From contig NZ_RDSM01000003.1 of NCBI RefSeq assembly GCF_004115155.1, positions 744,001 through 808,000 on the forward strand: 64,000 bases of DNA, written 5' to 3'. Numbering within the stretch: position 1 is the stretch's first letter; each line of letters opens with the position of its first letter. Made by a program: the position numbers and the translations under genes. Source of the DNA: Granulicella sibirica (GTDB taxonomy: Bacteria > Acidobacteriota > Terriglobia > Terriglobales > Acidobacteriaceae). This document shows, piece by piece, positions 1 to 8,419 of the stretch. The notes beneath the pieces are model-generated. The model worked only from the letters and a program-made list of their open reading frames with translations, ran no database searches and was not told the origin of the DNA.

Positions 1-2
1 AT

Positions 3-62
3 GGAGCGCTGGACGAGATCATCACGAGCGCCTGGGAATGGCATCAGAAGCGCTATTCCTAG
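3..62 (+). CDS. galE: UDP-glucose 4-epimerase, C-terminal end (partial)
   Basis: An open frame enters from the left edge and stops at the TAG at 60-62. It encodes only 19 residues, ending in ALDEIITSAWEWHQKRYS. The pattern of a small helix followed by A-W-x-W-H resembles the extreme C-terminus of bacterial UDP-glucose 4-epimerases, which interconvert UDP-glucose and UDP-galactose. Nothing else of the gene is visible, so the call rests on this short tail alone. It lies upstream of, and on the same strand as, the DUF421 gene. Any other short-chain sugar-nucleotide epimerase of the same family is possible. Confidence 0.5.
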   Translation, partial: GALDEIITSAWEWHQKRYS

Positions 63-126
63 CCGTTTTCGTGGTGCAGAAGCTGGGCCAATGTGCGGCT
101 GACGCGGTCAGCGGACGGGAGATCGC

Positions 127-711
127 ATGATCGAAAGTATGTTTCACCTCCACATGCCGATCCTCGAGAAGATCCTCCGGCCGATGATCGTGTATGTCTG
201 CCTCATCCTATTCCTGAGGCTCTTCGGCAAGAGGGAACTGGCCCAGCTCAACCCCTTCGACCTCGTCGTCCTGCTCAGCCTTTCGAACACCGTTCAGAAC
301 GCCATCATCGGAGACGACAATTCGGTTACGGGAGGCATAATCGGAGCCTTCTCCCTCCTGACTGTGAACTGGTTTCTCTCTTGGTTTCTCTATCGCATGC
401 CAAAACTGAACCAGGCTCTCGAGGGCTCTGAGACCGTCCTCATCCGTCACGGTGTGATCGACACGGTAGCGCTCGACAAAGAGAAGATGACGGAGCTTGA
501 GCTTCGTGAGGTTTTACACAAGCAGGGTTTAAGCGACCCTTCCGAGGTCGAGAAGTGCGTCCTCGAACCAAGTGGCAACTTCTATGTCGAACATATGACC
601 CCCTCCAGGGATGATGCCGAACGCTCAGAGTTGATGCGTGCCGTCGAGTCGCTTACCCGCGAGGTCAAAGAGATGCGCGCCGAACTCGCGAGCAGGGGTG
701 CGGTAGCCTAA
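127..711 (+). CDS. DUF421 (YetF/YcaP family) membrane protein
   Basis: This 194-residue protein has the DUF421 layout. Hydrophobic segments lie at about residues 13-33, 45-60 and 66-88, followed by a soluble C-terminal domain (about 90-170) and a charged coiled-coil-like tail (about 170-190). The loop with F-G-K-R-E-L, N-P-F-D-L-V and S-N-T-V-Q-N at about 33-60 is the conserved family signature. The biochemical role is not established; YetF-type proteins are inner-membrane proteins with a cytosolic domain. GGGAG just upstream of the ATG is a plausible ribosome-binding site. The 3' end overlaps the convergent small membrane gene by four bases. Length is close to the family norm. Confidence 0.85.
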   Translation: MIESMFHLHMPILEKILRPMIVYVCLILFLRLFGKRELAQLNPFDLVVLLSLSNTVQNAIIGDDNSVTGGIIGAFSLLTVNWFLSWFLYRMPKLNQALEGSETVLIRHGVIDTVALDKEKMTELELREVLHKQGLSDPSEVEKCVLEPSGNFYVEHMTPSRDDAERSELMRAVESLTREVKEMRAELASRGAVA

Positions 712-902
712 AGCCCCGGACCTGACGTTCGTAGCCGTTCCAGCGTCTTGGTCAACCGCTCCGGCGGAATCGGCAGCGTGGAATCCTTCACCGCAGCCCT
801 GTACCCTCCGGCATAGATCGAGTACATCACCGCCAGGGCACACCCCACCCCGAAGACGAAGCCCAGGAAGAACCCGATCAGCGCGGCGGAGGAGAAGCTC
901 AC
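708..902 (-). CDS. Small single-span membrane protein, function unknown
   Basis: This 64-residue ORF has one strong hydrophobic segment at about residues 5-30, rich in Gly, Ala and Phe, followed by a polar, Pro-containing tail. It converges on the DUF421 gene, and the two stop regions overlap by four bases. No family is recognised. The hydrophobic profile and the tight convergent packing favour a real gene, but there is no decisive motif. It could be an inner-membrane miniprotein. Confidence 0.5.
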   Translation of the reverse strand: MSFSSAALIGFFLGFVFGVGCALAVMYSIYAGGYRAAVKDSTLPIPPERLTKTLERLRTSGPGL

Positions 903-924
903 CCAGCAAGTCTAGCAGCGGGCG

Positions 925-1545
925 TCAGGCTGCCCTGCGGGGTCCGCGGGACCGGGGAAAATCAAGCGACGGATGCGTCTCCGGCAGAGGACTATTCGGT
1001 CCCCCGCCCCGCGCATCCCGCGCATAGCCCTCACGAATCGTGGCAGCCAGGTGGGCGGCGTCTTCCATCTCACGTGCCGCAATCTCCGCCAGCTCGGCCG
1101 CCGCGTCGGCCTTCGCCGCGGCAGCCCGGGCAAGCGCCATCAAGGCCACCGCGTCCGCCCTCGCCGCGTCAGCCTGGGCGAGCAGAGCTTCAATCTGGGC
1201 CCACTCCGCCCGTCTCTGCAGAAAGGTGTCCGTGCGGGTCTGACTTGCCGCGACCGAGAGTGATTCCGGCGCAGCCTCCACTTCGATTTCGATCGGCGCA
1301 GCTTCCGTAGCTTCAACCAAGGCCGTTACGACAATTTCCGGCTGGGTGACCGTCTCCCCGCTCAACTCAACCGCAACGGCTCCTTCTTCTGCCGCCACCG
1401 GCTCGACGACAAGGGACTCCAGCCGTTTGGGCACCGCCAACGCTTCCTCGAGTTCCCGTTCCTGTCGCCGCCCCGCAGCGACAGCGAAGGCGCACGGAGC
1501 AATCAACATCAGCACAAACACGGAAGCGAGTACGGCGTCGGGCAT
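925..1545 (-). CDS. Membrane-anchored Ala-rich coiled-coil protein, function unknown
   Basis: The 206-residue product has an N-terminal hydrophobic segment (about residues 5-24), then an acidic, Val/Glu/Pro-rich linker (about 35-100). A long Ala/Glu/Arg-rich stretch follows (about 105-170) whose composition and spacing suggest a continuous helix or coiled coil. The final 30 residues are Pro/Arg rich and probably disordered. No enzyme motif is visible. It is most simply read as a type II membrane protein with a cytoplasmic or periplasmic helical stalk. Low-complexity, high-GC sequence makes spurious ORFs more likely, so confidence is moderate. Confidence 0.5.
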   Translation of the reverse strand: MPDAVLASVFVLMLIAPCAFAVAAGRRQERELEEALAVPKRLESLVVEPVAAEEGAVAVELSGETVTQPEIVVTALVEATEAAPIEIEVEAAPESLSVAASQTRTDTFLQRRAEWAQIEALLAQADAARADAVALMALARAAAAKADAAAELAEIAAREMEDAAHLAATIREGYARDARGGGPNSPLPETHPSLDFPRSRGPRRAA

Positions 1546-1658
1546 GATCTCCTGATTTAGCTGCCAGGGATTCGACAGCGCCGCCTCAACTTCGGCAGAC
1601 GCCCTTCATTGTAAGGCCCACACCAGGGGCTCACAACGGCCGGTTCGCGTCAGGCAGC

Positions 1659-2357
1659 TTACTCTTCGGCTACTCGCAGCGCCCTTACGATGGCGTCAAT
1701 GTGCAGCCGTCCGGCGTCGAGCACAGGAAAGCCCCTCTCCCGCGCCGGATCGAAGGCCAGCGATAACTCAGTCCCTGCCAGGACGACAGCCTCGGCCCCG
1801 CAATCATGAAGCCCCAGCGCGATTTCTTCCAGTTCATTCACGACTGAAGCTGGAGCAGCCTCATCCCGCACAATCCCGAAATAAAGTTCATGAAGGCGTT
1901 CGATGACCGAAGCATGTGGCATGACGACCTCGAAGCGATCCAGCCGCCCGAACAGCGCCGTCTCCACTACCTTCTTCGGCCCAAGCAGTGCAATCCTCCG
2001 CACACCCAGCTCCTCGATCGCAGCGAGCATCGTCTCGATCAGGTCTATTCGCCGCGCCTTCGAAGGTGACAGATACTGAGCTGCGATGTGTGGACCGACA
2101 GCCGTGATGGCCGTGATGCCCGCTCCCGCAACCTCAAGGGAAGCGAGTAGACCGCCCAGGTAACCCGCCACTTCTTCGAGCCGATCTCCAGCGATAGCCT
2201 CAAGCACATAGCTAACATTGGCATGCGCGATAAAGATCGCAGGAGCGAGCTTCGCAGCCTTGAGCATGCGAAGAAGCTCCCGGTAGTAGAAAACAGTGGC
2301 AGCCGGGCCCAGCCCGCCCACAAGCCCTATGGCTGCCAACCTCCGATCATCTCGCAT
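1659..2357 (-). CDS. Asp/Glu racemase-family protein lacking both catalytic cysteines
   Basis: The 232-residue protein opens with the family glycine-rich motif G-L-V-G-G-L-G-P-A-A-T (residues 11-21). The two sites that normally carry the racemising cysteines are changed. Where C-N-T-x-H is expected the protein has A-V-G-P-H (86-90), and where G-C-T-E is expected it has A-G-T-E (194-197). The only cysteine is Cys186, outside both motifs. Family members use paired cysteines to abstract and return the alpha proton, so classical racemase activity is unlikely. It might be a divergent enzyme or a binding protein. It lies three bases downstream of the 96-residue membrane gene on the same strand and is probably co-transcribed with it. 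Confidence 0.75.
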   Translation of the reverse strand: MRDDRRLAAIGLVGGLGPAATVFYYRELLRMLKAAKLAPAIFIAHANVSYVLEAIAGDRLEEVAGYLGGLLASLEVAGAGITAITAVGPHIAAQYLSPSKARRIDLIETMLAAIEELGVRRIALLGPKKVVETALFGRLDRFEVVMPHASVIERLHELYFGIVRDEAAPASVVNELEEIALGLHDCGAEAVVLAGTELSLAFDPARERGFPVLDAGRLHIDAIVRALRVAEE

Positions 2358-2360
2358 ACT

Positions 2361-2651
2361 CTACCGATCCCTACGCCGCCCGCGGCCCTTGTAGTAGGTC
2401 CCGCCACCGCTGAAGGCAAGCACAAGCGCGAGCAGATGCAGGAAGAACCACCCGCTCGTTCCCTGATCGAGATAGATGATGTACAGCACCAGCACACGCG
2501 GCAGGATGAGCCACATGATCGGTGGCAGAAGACCCGTCAGGTGGAACTCCAGAAGGCCGTTCTCCAGGTAGGTGACCAGCAACGCAATGCGCGGAAGAAA
2601 CAGCGCCACGACCAGGAAGAGAAACGAAAGATGGTGGATCGGGAAGGTCAT
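2361..2651 (-). CDS. Small multi-span membrane protein, function unknown
   Basis: This 96-residue, very hydrophobic protein has about three membrane segments (roughly residues 7-27, 38-60 and 66-84) and ends in a short basic tail of Arg and Lys, consistent with a cytoplasmic C-terminus. It ends three bases before the racemase-like gene starts, so the two probably form an operon. No known family is recognised. Upstream, on the same strand, is the copper-site lipoprotein gene, 33 bases away. Confidence 0.6.
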   Translation of the reverse strand: MTFPIHHLSFLFLVVALFLPRIALLVTYLENGLLEFHLTGLLPPIMWLILPRVLVLYIIYLDQGTSGWFFLHLLALVLAFSGGGTYYKGRGRRRDR

Positions 2652-2684
2652 CGTATATACCCTGCCGAGCAGTCTACATCGGAG

Positions 2685-3470
2685 CTACCTGGCCGCGAAC
2701 GCAAAGTCCGCCGTCGCCGTGGCTTTCGCGTTGACAGTGATCTGCATTGTCTGCTCGCCAAGCTTCTCATGCACCGCGCCGATCGTGTATGTCCCAGCCG
2801 GGAGACCACGCAGAGTGAAGTGCCCTGTGGGATCGCTCACAGCAAAGAAGGCCGTGGGAGACACGTTGATAAACGCGTTCATCCACGGATGGTTGTTGCA
2901 CCGCACCGGGATCATGTTCTCGGCCTGCGGAAAGGACCTCACCTGCGGAGCACCATGCGGACCCTGCGAGATATCGACCGTCTCATTACCCACCGTTGCA
3001 TCCAGAGTGTGGATGTTATGCATCGTCGGATCGTCGTTATGAAACTCGACGCTTCCTCCACGCATGATCGCGATCACATGCGGGACGTACACGCATCCCT
3101 TCTGGTCGAGCACAGCAGGTGTATCTGTCGCGGTCCCAACACTCATGGCCGCGACCGGACCGTTCTTGACATAAAGAAAGACGTTTGCCAGCTTGCCGTT
3201 GTTCACGACGTACTGCTCCGCCTTCGGAGATCCACCTGGAGACCCGCAGGCAGGGTCCATCGACGTATCGATCGTAAGCGCCTCAGGCGCCTTGCCCTTG
3301 AACGTAATCGTGCCGGTTACATCTCCGAGCGTGGCGGGATTGAGCGGCTCAGACGCCGTAACCGGATCAGCGGTGGGGGCCGGACCGTTCGAGGCGGGAG
3401 AAGGAGCCTTCTTGCAAGCCGTGAACACCAGCAGCAAAGCGGCAACAACAGAAACGGGAAATCGATTCAT
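2685..3470 (-). CDS. Cupredoxin-like lipoprotein with carboxypeptidase-regulatory-like domain
   Basis: The 261-residue product has a lipoprotein signal peptide with the lipobox F-T-A-C ending at Cys19, so it should be a lipid-anchored envelope protein. A Ser/Pro/Ala linker (about 20-50) leads into a beta-rich domain. A candidate mononuclear copper site is formed by His151 or His154 in the H-N-D-D-P-T-M-H-N-I-H segment plus Cys191, His194 and Met197 in C-N-N-H-P-W-M. This is the loop order of plastocyanin-type proteins. The C-terminal part (about 205-255) contains G-L-P-A-G-T-Y, typical of carboxypeptidase-regulatory-like folds. Such proteins are usually called methylamine-utilisation or plastocyanin-like in acidobacteria. 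An electron-transfer or copper-binding role is inferred. Confidence 0.75.
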   Translation of the reverse strand: MNRFPVSVVAALLLVFTACKKAPSPASNGPAPTADPVTASEPLNPATLGDVTGTITFKGKAPEALTIDTSMDPACGSPGGSPKAEQYVVNNGKLANVFLYVKNGPVAAMSVGTATDTPAVLDQKGCVYVPHVIAIMRGGSVEFHNDDPTMHNIHTLDATVGNETVDISQGPHGAPQVRSFPQAENMIPVRCNNHPWMNAFINVSPTAFFAVSDPTGHFTLRGLPAGTYTIGAVHEKLGEQTMQITVNAKATATADFAFAAR

Positions 3471-3603
3471 GGGAGGGAGTCTCCTTCATAAGAGCGAGGC
3501 GGATCACAGCAAAGAGCCGGTCCAGCCGCGGAAGGCGTGTAAGTATCTATCTGCTGAGATGCATCTCTTCAGTGTGCCGGTCGAATGATCGCCCGAAGCA
3601 GGC

Positions 3604-3643
3604 CGAAAAGACCCCATGCATCGCCAAGTGATGCATGGGGCTT
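3604..3643 (-). terminator. Intrinsic terminator downstream of icd
   Basis: A perfect 11-bp stem with arms CCCCATGCATC (3612-3622) and GATGCATGGGG (3630-3640) encloses a 7-nt loop. Read on the minus strand it is followed by TCTTTT, the pattern of a rho-independent terminator. It sits about 12 bases after the isocitrate dehydrogenase stop codon, so it probably ends the icd transcript. Confidence 0.8.
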
Positions 3644-3654
3644 AGAAGCCGTTT

Positions 3655-4680
3655 CTACTTGGCGCCCATCGCCGCGATCACCGCTTCGCTGAAGGCTTTT
3701 GTCCCACTCGTTCCGCCGATATCGCGCGTGAGGGACTTGCCCTCCGCATAGACCGTCTCGAGCGCACCCTGGACGAGATTCGCAGCTGCTGTTTCATCAA
3801 GATGATGCAGCATCAGTATCGCCGACTGCAGCAGAGCCGTCGGGTTCGCCTTATCCTGTCCCGCGATATCCGGAGCCGAGCCATGCACCGCCTCGAAGAT
3901 CGCGCAGTCCGCGCCAAGGTTCGCGCCCGGTACAAGTCCAAGCCCGCCGATCAGTCCGCTGCAAAGATCCGAAAGAATATCGCCGTACAGGTTCTCCGTC
4001 AGGATCACGTCGTACTGATACGGATTCATCACCAACTGCATGCACGTGTTATCGACGATGTGCTCGGCATACGTGATCTCGGGATACTCTTCCGCGACCT
4101 CCTTGCAGCACTTCAGGAAGAGCCCGTCGGACAGCTTCATGATGTTCGCCTTGTGGATCGCATGCACCTTCTTGCGTCCATGCTTCTTCGCGTATTCGAA
4201 CGCCGACCGTGCAATCCGCGTGGAGCCCTTCCGGGTAATGATTTTCAGCGATTGCGCGATGTCCGGGTTGATCATCACCTCGAGCCCCGCATATAGGTCT
4301 TCGGTGTTCTCACGGAAGATGATGAGGTCAATGTTCGGGTAGTTCGTCTTGATCCCGGGGAGGCTCTTCACCGGGCGGAAGTTCGAGTAGAGATCAAACT
4401 TCTTGCGCAGCGTCACGTTGATCGAGGAGAAGCCACCGCCGATGGGCGTGGTCACGGGTCCCTTCAGCGCGACCTTATTCGCCTCAATCGATTCATAAAG
4501 CGCCTTCGGGATGTACTCGCCGGTCTTGGCGAACGCATCGGCACCCGCATCGAACGTGTGCCAGTCGAACGAGCTTCCGGTAATCTTCGCGGCTGCTTCG
4601 AGGATCGAGACGGTGGCGGCGGTCACTTCCGGACCGATGCCATCTCCAGGGACGAGGGTGATCTTGTGCGTGGTAGCCAT
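3655..4680 (-). CDS. icd: Isocitrate dehydrogenase, NAD-type (isocitrate/isopropylmalate dehydrogenase family)
   Basis: The 341-residue enzyme belongs to the beta-decarboxylating dehydrogenases and should convert isocitrate to 2-oxoglutarate in the TCA cycle. G-D-G-I-G-P-E-V begins at about residue 12. The substrate-binding region is [11 protein letters not shown] (about 81-91), matching isocitrate rather than isopropylmalate enzymes. The metal-binding and family signature N-L-Y-G-D-I-L-S-D lies in the second half, followed by H-G-S-A-P-D-I-A-G. The short length fits the NAD-dependent homodecameric or mitochondrial-like class rather than E. coli-type NADP-IDH. A homoisocitrate or isopropylmalate dehydrogenase is less likely. 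The gene is followed by a strong terminator. Confidence 0.88.
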   Translation of the reverse strand: MATTHKITLVPGDGIGPEVTAATVSILEAAAKITGSSFDWHTFDAGADAFAKTGEYIPKALYESIEANKVALKGPVTTPIGGGFSSINVTLRKKFDLYSNFRPVKSLPGIKTNYPNIDLIIFRENTEDLYAGLEVMINPDIAQSLKIITRKGSTRIARSAFEYAKKHGRKKVHAIHKANIMKLSDGLFLKCCKEVAEEYPEITYAEHIVDNTCMQLVMNPYQYDVILTENLYGDILSDLCSGLIGGLGLVPGANLGADCAIFEAVHGSAPDIAGQDKANPTALLQSAILMLHHLDETAAANLVQGALETVYAEGKSLTRDIGGTSGTKAFSEAVIAAMGAK

Positions 4681-4718
4681 AGGTCAGTCAGTCTTCCTTT
4701 GCGTGTGTCGTTGATTCG

Positions 4719-5204
4719 TTATCTTGGTTGGGGACGCTTGCTGCGGGTATCCTTGCCGCTCAGCAGCTCCTCGAGTTCGGCTTTGAATTCGCGCACATCC
4801 TTGAAGTCGCGATAGACGCTGGCGAACCGAATATACGCGACCGTATCGATCTCTTTCAGGCGACCCATGATCAGCTCGCCAACAGCTGAAGTGGAACGCT
4901 CACGCTCTGGTGAGTCCACGACGAACGCCTCGACCTGGTCGACGATCGACTCAAACTGCGCGGCTGAAACATTGCGCTTCTGGCAGGACTGGATCAGCCC
5001 CGAAAGGACCTTCTGCCGGTCGAACTTCTCCCGCCGTCCATCCTTCTTGATGACCATGTACGGGATCTCATCGATCCGCTCGTAGGTGGTAAAACGCTTC
5101 TGGCATCGCTCGCATTCGCGCCGGCGGCGGATCGAGTCGGCTTCCTTGCTCTCGCGGGAGTCGACGACACGGTCCTGGGCAAATCCACAGTAAGGGCACT
5201 TCAT
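4719..5204 (-). CDS. nrdR: Transcriptional repressor NrdR
   Basis: The 161-residue protein has the NrdR layout. An N-terminal zinc ribbon carries C-P-Y-C (residues 3-6) and C-x-x-C (about 31-34), followed by R-F-T-T-Y-E-R and an ATP-cone domain containing V-I-K-K-D-G-R-R-E-K-F-D. NrdR senses ATP and dATP and represses ribonucleotide reductase operons by binding NrdR boxes. The C-terminus has a short basic tail. It lies 38 bases upstream of icd on the same strand. No ribonucleotide reductase gene is in this window, so it acts in trans. Confidence 0.95.
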   Translation of the reverse strand: MKCPYCGFAQDRVVDSRESKEADSIRRRRECERCQKRFTTYERIDEIPYMVIKKDGRREKFDRQKVLSGLIQSCQKRNVSAAQFESIVDQVEAFVVDSPERERSTSAVGELIMGRLKEIDTVAYIRFASVYRDFKDVREFKAELEELLSGKDTRSKRPQPR

Positions 5205-5245
5205 TTAGTTCTGACGATTTTAGCAGCGCAAGGCAGAGACCGTCC

Positions 5246-6307
5246 CTAAGCCTTGTCAGACTCCAACGTCGATGACTCCTTCGTCGCAGCCCGCAGGCTC
5301 ACCCGTTCCAGCCGGCTGTAGAAGATCCCGATGGGAATGACGCACAGCACGTTGTTCAGCAGGAGGACGCCGCCACACGCCGTTGCGGCTTCAATCGGCG
5401 CGCCATAGAACGTGTACATGGCCGCCGACGTGACGGCCACCTGCGTAAACCAGCCAATGATGGGAAGCTGCAGCAGAGAGCCTCCCATGCTTGCTCCCAT
5501 CAGGAGCATCACCCGCGAGAAGGGAAGCGTCGCAAGCTCCGGCGTGTGCGGAAACGCGTGAACTGCCTCAACGTAAGAAAACGCGACACACGTCCAGATC
5601 AGCATGGAGAGCGCCGAAACGGCGGCAAAGTCGCGTACCGACGAGAGCACATACAGACCCTCACGGAACCCGAGGATCTTCTCCGCGATCCCCTCGCCGA
5701 GCGGTTTTGAGACGCGTCCGATCGTCGCCCGCACCATTCTCGCCAGCGCAGGCCCTGCCAGCCGGATCGCCAGGGCAAACCCCGCCAGGAACGCCGTCCC
5801 GGCGAGTGCAAGCACCCCGGATCGCACGAAGATCTCGTGATGCGGAGCTGTGCGCGGTGTGATCGCAAGCGCGAACGAAAACAGCACCGCAGCCGCGCCA
5901 AGATCGAACATTCTCTCGATCGTGTAGACCGCCACCTGCGACGACACCGAAAGCTCGACACGCTTGCTGATCAGGTAAGGCCGCGTCAGGTCGGCCAGGC
6001 GTCCGAAGAGAGAGACCGCCGTGAACCCGATGAACTGCGACCCCGTCAGCGAGAACAGCGGAACCCGCCGCACCGGCGAGATAAATGTGGCCCAGCGGGC
6101 CGAACGCATCCAGTAGGTCGAAAGAATCAGGGCGAGTGCGGTCAGCACATGCCATGGGCTCGCCAGCCGCACTTGCTGCACGAACGTAGGGCCGTCGAAG
6201 TGGATCCGCGAGCGGAAGTGATAGACCAGGGCGACGAGGCCGAGAGCCACAATGATTATCAGAACGCGCTGGTTTCGTTTCGACGACGAGGGTGAAGCTG
6301 CAGGCAA
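5246..6307 (-). CDS. Flippase-like / lysylphosphatidylglycerol synthase TM region (UPF0104) family protein
   Basis: The 353-residue integral membrane protein has about eight hydrophobic segments, the first at about residues 14-31 after a basic N-terminus. The layout and the segment with G-R-L-A-D-L-T-R-P-Y fit the UPF0104 family, the membrane region found in MprF-type aminoacyl-phospholipid flippases and in stand-alone putative flippases. No aminoacyl-transferase domain is attached, so lipid aminoacylation is not expected. A role moving a lipid or lipid-linked substrate across the inner membrane is inferred from the family. It follows the lytic transglycosylase gene by 20 bases and is probably in the same operon. 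Confidence 0.78.
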   Translation of the reverse strand: MPAASPSSSKRNQRVLIIIVALGLVALVYHFRSRIHFDGPTFVQQVRLASPWHVLTALALILSTYWMRSARWATFISPVRRVPLFSLTGSQFIGFTAVSLFGRLADLTRPYLISKRVELSVSSQVAVYTIERMFDLGAAAVLFSFALAITPRTAPHHEIFVRSGVLALAGTAFLAGFALAIRLAGPALARMVRATIGRVSKPLGEGIAEKILGFREGLYVLSSVRDFAAVSALSMLIWTCVAFSYVEAVHAFPHTPELATLPFSRVMLLMGASMGGSLLQLPIIGWFTQVAVTSAAMYTFYGAPIEAATACGGVLLLNNVLCVIPIGIFYSRLERVSLRAATKESSTLESDKA

Positions 6308-6327
6308 AGTGGCTCTCCGTGTGAGGG

Positions 6328-7056
6328 TCAGGGCTGGTGAGCGGTGGCCAGGAGGGCTTGTCTCTTGCGGCGGTTGTACTCGGTAATAATGCGGGCGACG
6401 TACGCCCGTGTCTCGCGGTAAGGCGGAATGCCGTGATAGCGGTCGACGGCTCCCGGTCCTGCGTTATAGGCCGCGAGCGCAAGCGCGATGTCGTCGTGGT
6501 AGCGCGTCAGAAGCTGGTCGAGATACGTCGTGCCGCCGGCAACATTCTGTTCGGGGCGAAAGGCGTCCTGCACACCGAGCGAGCTTGCCGTGCCTGGCAT
6601 CAACTGCATCAGGCCGCGTGCGCCCGTGCGCGAGACGGCGTTCGCGTGGCCCCCAGATTCGGCGTTGACGAGCGAGGCGAGGAGGTCCGTGTCGATGTGG
6701 TGCGCGGCTCCGGCCTGGCTGAGAAGGGAATGAAGGCTGGCCGGAGCCGGGGCGGCAAACGCGGGAAGGGGAGAGGAAGGCAGGATCGCCTTCGGCAGAT
6801 CCGCCAATGGCTCGATCAGCCGGATAGCCTCAGGAGAAACGTCCATGTAACTCGACGGCTCGGCCCCGTTGGCGTTTGCCTCCGTCAGCGGATACAGCCG
6901 GACCTTCCCCGAATCAGGAAGCATCTCCCGCCGCAGGCAGTCCAATTCGAACCCGTTGGTCAGTGTGATGTGCTCAGCAGCCCTCGCAACGGGACCTATG
7001 ACCGCGGTCGCTGCAAGCAGCATGAAGGCGCGACGAAGTCTGCGGGAGCGCGGCAC
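6328..7056 (-). CDS. Lytic transglycosylase (SLT domain), exported
   Basis: The 242-residue protein has an N-terminal signal peptide (about 1-26, with the A-R-A cleavage region) and an SLT-type catalytic domain in its second half. The hallmarks are N-A-E-S-G-G with the catalytic glutamate, G-A-R-G-L-M-Q-L-M-P-G-T-A, and A-Y-N-A-G-P-G-A-V. Such enzymes cleave the MurNAc-GlcNAc bond of peptidoglycan to form 1,6-anhydro ends in the periplasm. The first 100 residues are not a recognised domain. It is followed by the flippase-like gene with a 20-base gap. Confidence 0.9.
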   Translation of the reverse strand: MPRSRRLRRAFMLLAATAVIGPVARAAEHITLTNGFELDCLRREMLPDSGKVRLYPLTEANANGAEPSSYMDVSPEAIRLIEPLADLPKAILPSSPLPAFAAPAPASLHSLLSQAGAAHHIDTDLLASLVNAESGGHANAVSRTGARGLMQLMPGTASSLGVQDAFRPEQNVAGGTTYLDQLLTRYHDDIALALAAYNAGPGAVDRYHGIPPYRETRAYVARIITEYNRRKRQALLATAHQP

Positions 7057-7321
7057 GCGTTTAGGCTAACATTCCGGGACGGTTATAGGCCTGCATATGG
7101 TTTGGACTTTTATGGGAGACAAACGTAGCGAAAGTCTCAGATGGAGAAAGCATCTCTGAATTCGTCCACCGTGCGTGGTGAGCCTATCTCTTTTCGAATG
7201 AAGACTTTGAAAAACCCGGCCCAATGTTTTCAAGACTTTAGCAGTGAAGTCCAACGCTAACTCTTATGGATAGAAGACTTTACGCCACTTGGGGGAGTGG
7301 GGGATACCGTGGACTCCATTC

Positions 7322-8299
7322 TCACTCACGCTCAGCGGGCGTATCCGCGAGGACCGATTCGAGAACCTGCGCCACTCCGTCTTCCAGATTTGAGGGCGCA
7401 ATCGTCCATCCCCGATCCTCGGCAACCGCTCGCAGATCGTCCGGCGCGTTTTCCATGAGCACCGGATGCGCGACCACCTCGAGCATTGAGAGGTCATTCC
7501 AGTTATCCCCGATCGCCATGATCTCGCCCGGCACAATCCCTTGCGAGAGCGCGAACCGCAGGATCGCCGTCCCTTTCGAGCAGCCAGCCGGAAGAATATC
7601 CACGATCGAGAGATTCCTCTCCGGATACTCCGTCCGCGCAAGCTGAATCTCCACGTCCGGATCCAGCGTCGACTTGCCCACCGGAGACACGCGCCGATCC
7701 CGCAGCAGGTGCGCCTCAGCCCGCCGCATCCTCTCCACTGTCCCGCACAGCATCATCTGGATGGGTGCGTCCGCCTCCAGCGCCAGTTCAAGCGGATGCA
7801 CATGGTCGATGTACGGTTCGTTCGCCTGCATCCACTTCCCGATGCTGTTATGCAGATCCTCTAGCTCCTCGACCACAAGCGCCCCGCGCGTATCGTCCCC
7901 ATCCGCCCCCACCCGGTCAAACGTAATCACCAGCGCGTTGCGAAACTCGGCCAGATGCGCTAACAGCCAGCGCGAAGTCGAGATAGGCAGATGCGTCGTC
8001 TCAATCAACCGCGAGTCCACCATCCGCACGACAGCACCATTCGACGTAATCAGCACGTTCGAAGGCGTCAGCTCCAAAGGCCGCAAGACCCGCATGGCAT
8101 ACGAGTGCCGCCGCCCGGTCGCAATCACAAAATGCACTCCCGCCTGCTCCGCAGCCGCGATCGCCGCGAGGTTTCGAGCCGACACCTTTGCCTCTTCCCC
8201 AAGCAGCGTTCCATCCATGTCGACGGCGACTAAACGCACCGGAAGCTTTGCAGGAGATAAGAGATGCGAGGGGGCAGCATTTAGGGCAATCACCTGCAT
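7322..8299 (-). CDS. Cof-type HAD-superfamily phosphatase
   Basis: The 325-residue protein carries the HAD motifs in order: D-M-D-G-T-L-L with nucleophile Asp27 and Asp29, A-T-G-R in motif II, a conserved Lys in S-K-G-T-A-I (motif III) and G-D-N-W-N-D-L-S-M-L (motif IV). The large inserted cap between motifs II and III places it in the Cof/YbiV group (IIB). These enzymes hydrolyse sugar phosphates, nucleotides or flavin mononucleotide; the substrate cannot be told from sequence. The N-terminal 20 residues before the core may reflect an upstream start choice. Confidence 0.88.
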   Translation of the reverse strand: MQVIALNAAPSHLLSPAKLPVRLVAVDMDGTLLGEEAKVSARNLAAIAAAEQAGVHFVIATGRRHSYAMRVLRPLELTPSNVLITSNGAVVRMVDSRLIETTHLPISTSRWLLAHLAEFRNALVITFDRVGADGDDTRGALVVEELEDLHNSIGKWMQANEPYIDHVHPLELALEADAPIQMMLCGTVERMRRAEAHLLRDRRVSPVGKSTLDPDVEIQLARTEYPERNLSIVDILPAGCSKGTAILRFALSQGIVPGEIMAIGDNWNDLSMLEVVAHPVLMENAPDDLRAVAEDRGWTIAPSNLEDGVAQVLESVLADTPAERE

Positions 8300-8419
8300 A
8301 TTCTCTCATCGCGGTGAATGATTATTCGTATGTGCTTCGATAAAAAGCATTTACGGGAAATTCACCATGGCAGCTGTTTGGCGGGACGATAATGAACACA
8401 GCATTACAAAGGCTTCGTT

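Noticed and set aside
2223..3491. 422-residue plus-strand ORF across the membrane gene and copper lipoprotein
   Set aside because: Arg/His-rich composition with no signal or domain; the opposite frame has a clear lipoprotein and cupredoxin-like motifs.
7066..7254. 62-residue minus ORF upstream of the lytic transglycosylase
   Set aside because: Basic, Leu/Arg-rich with no motif; probably non-coding leader.
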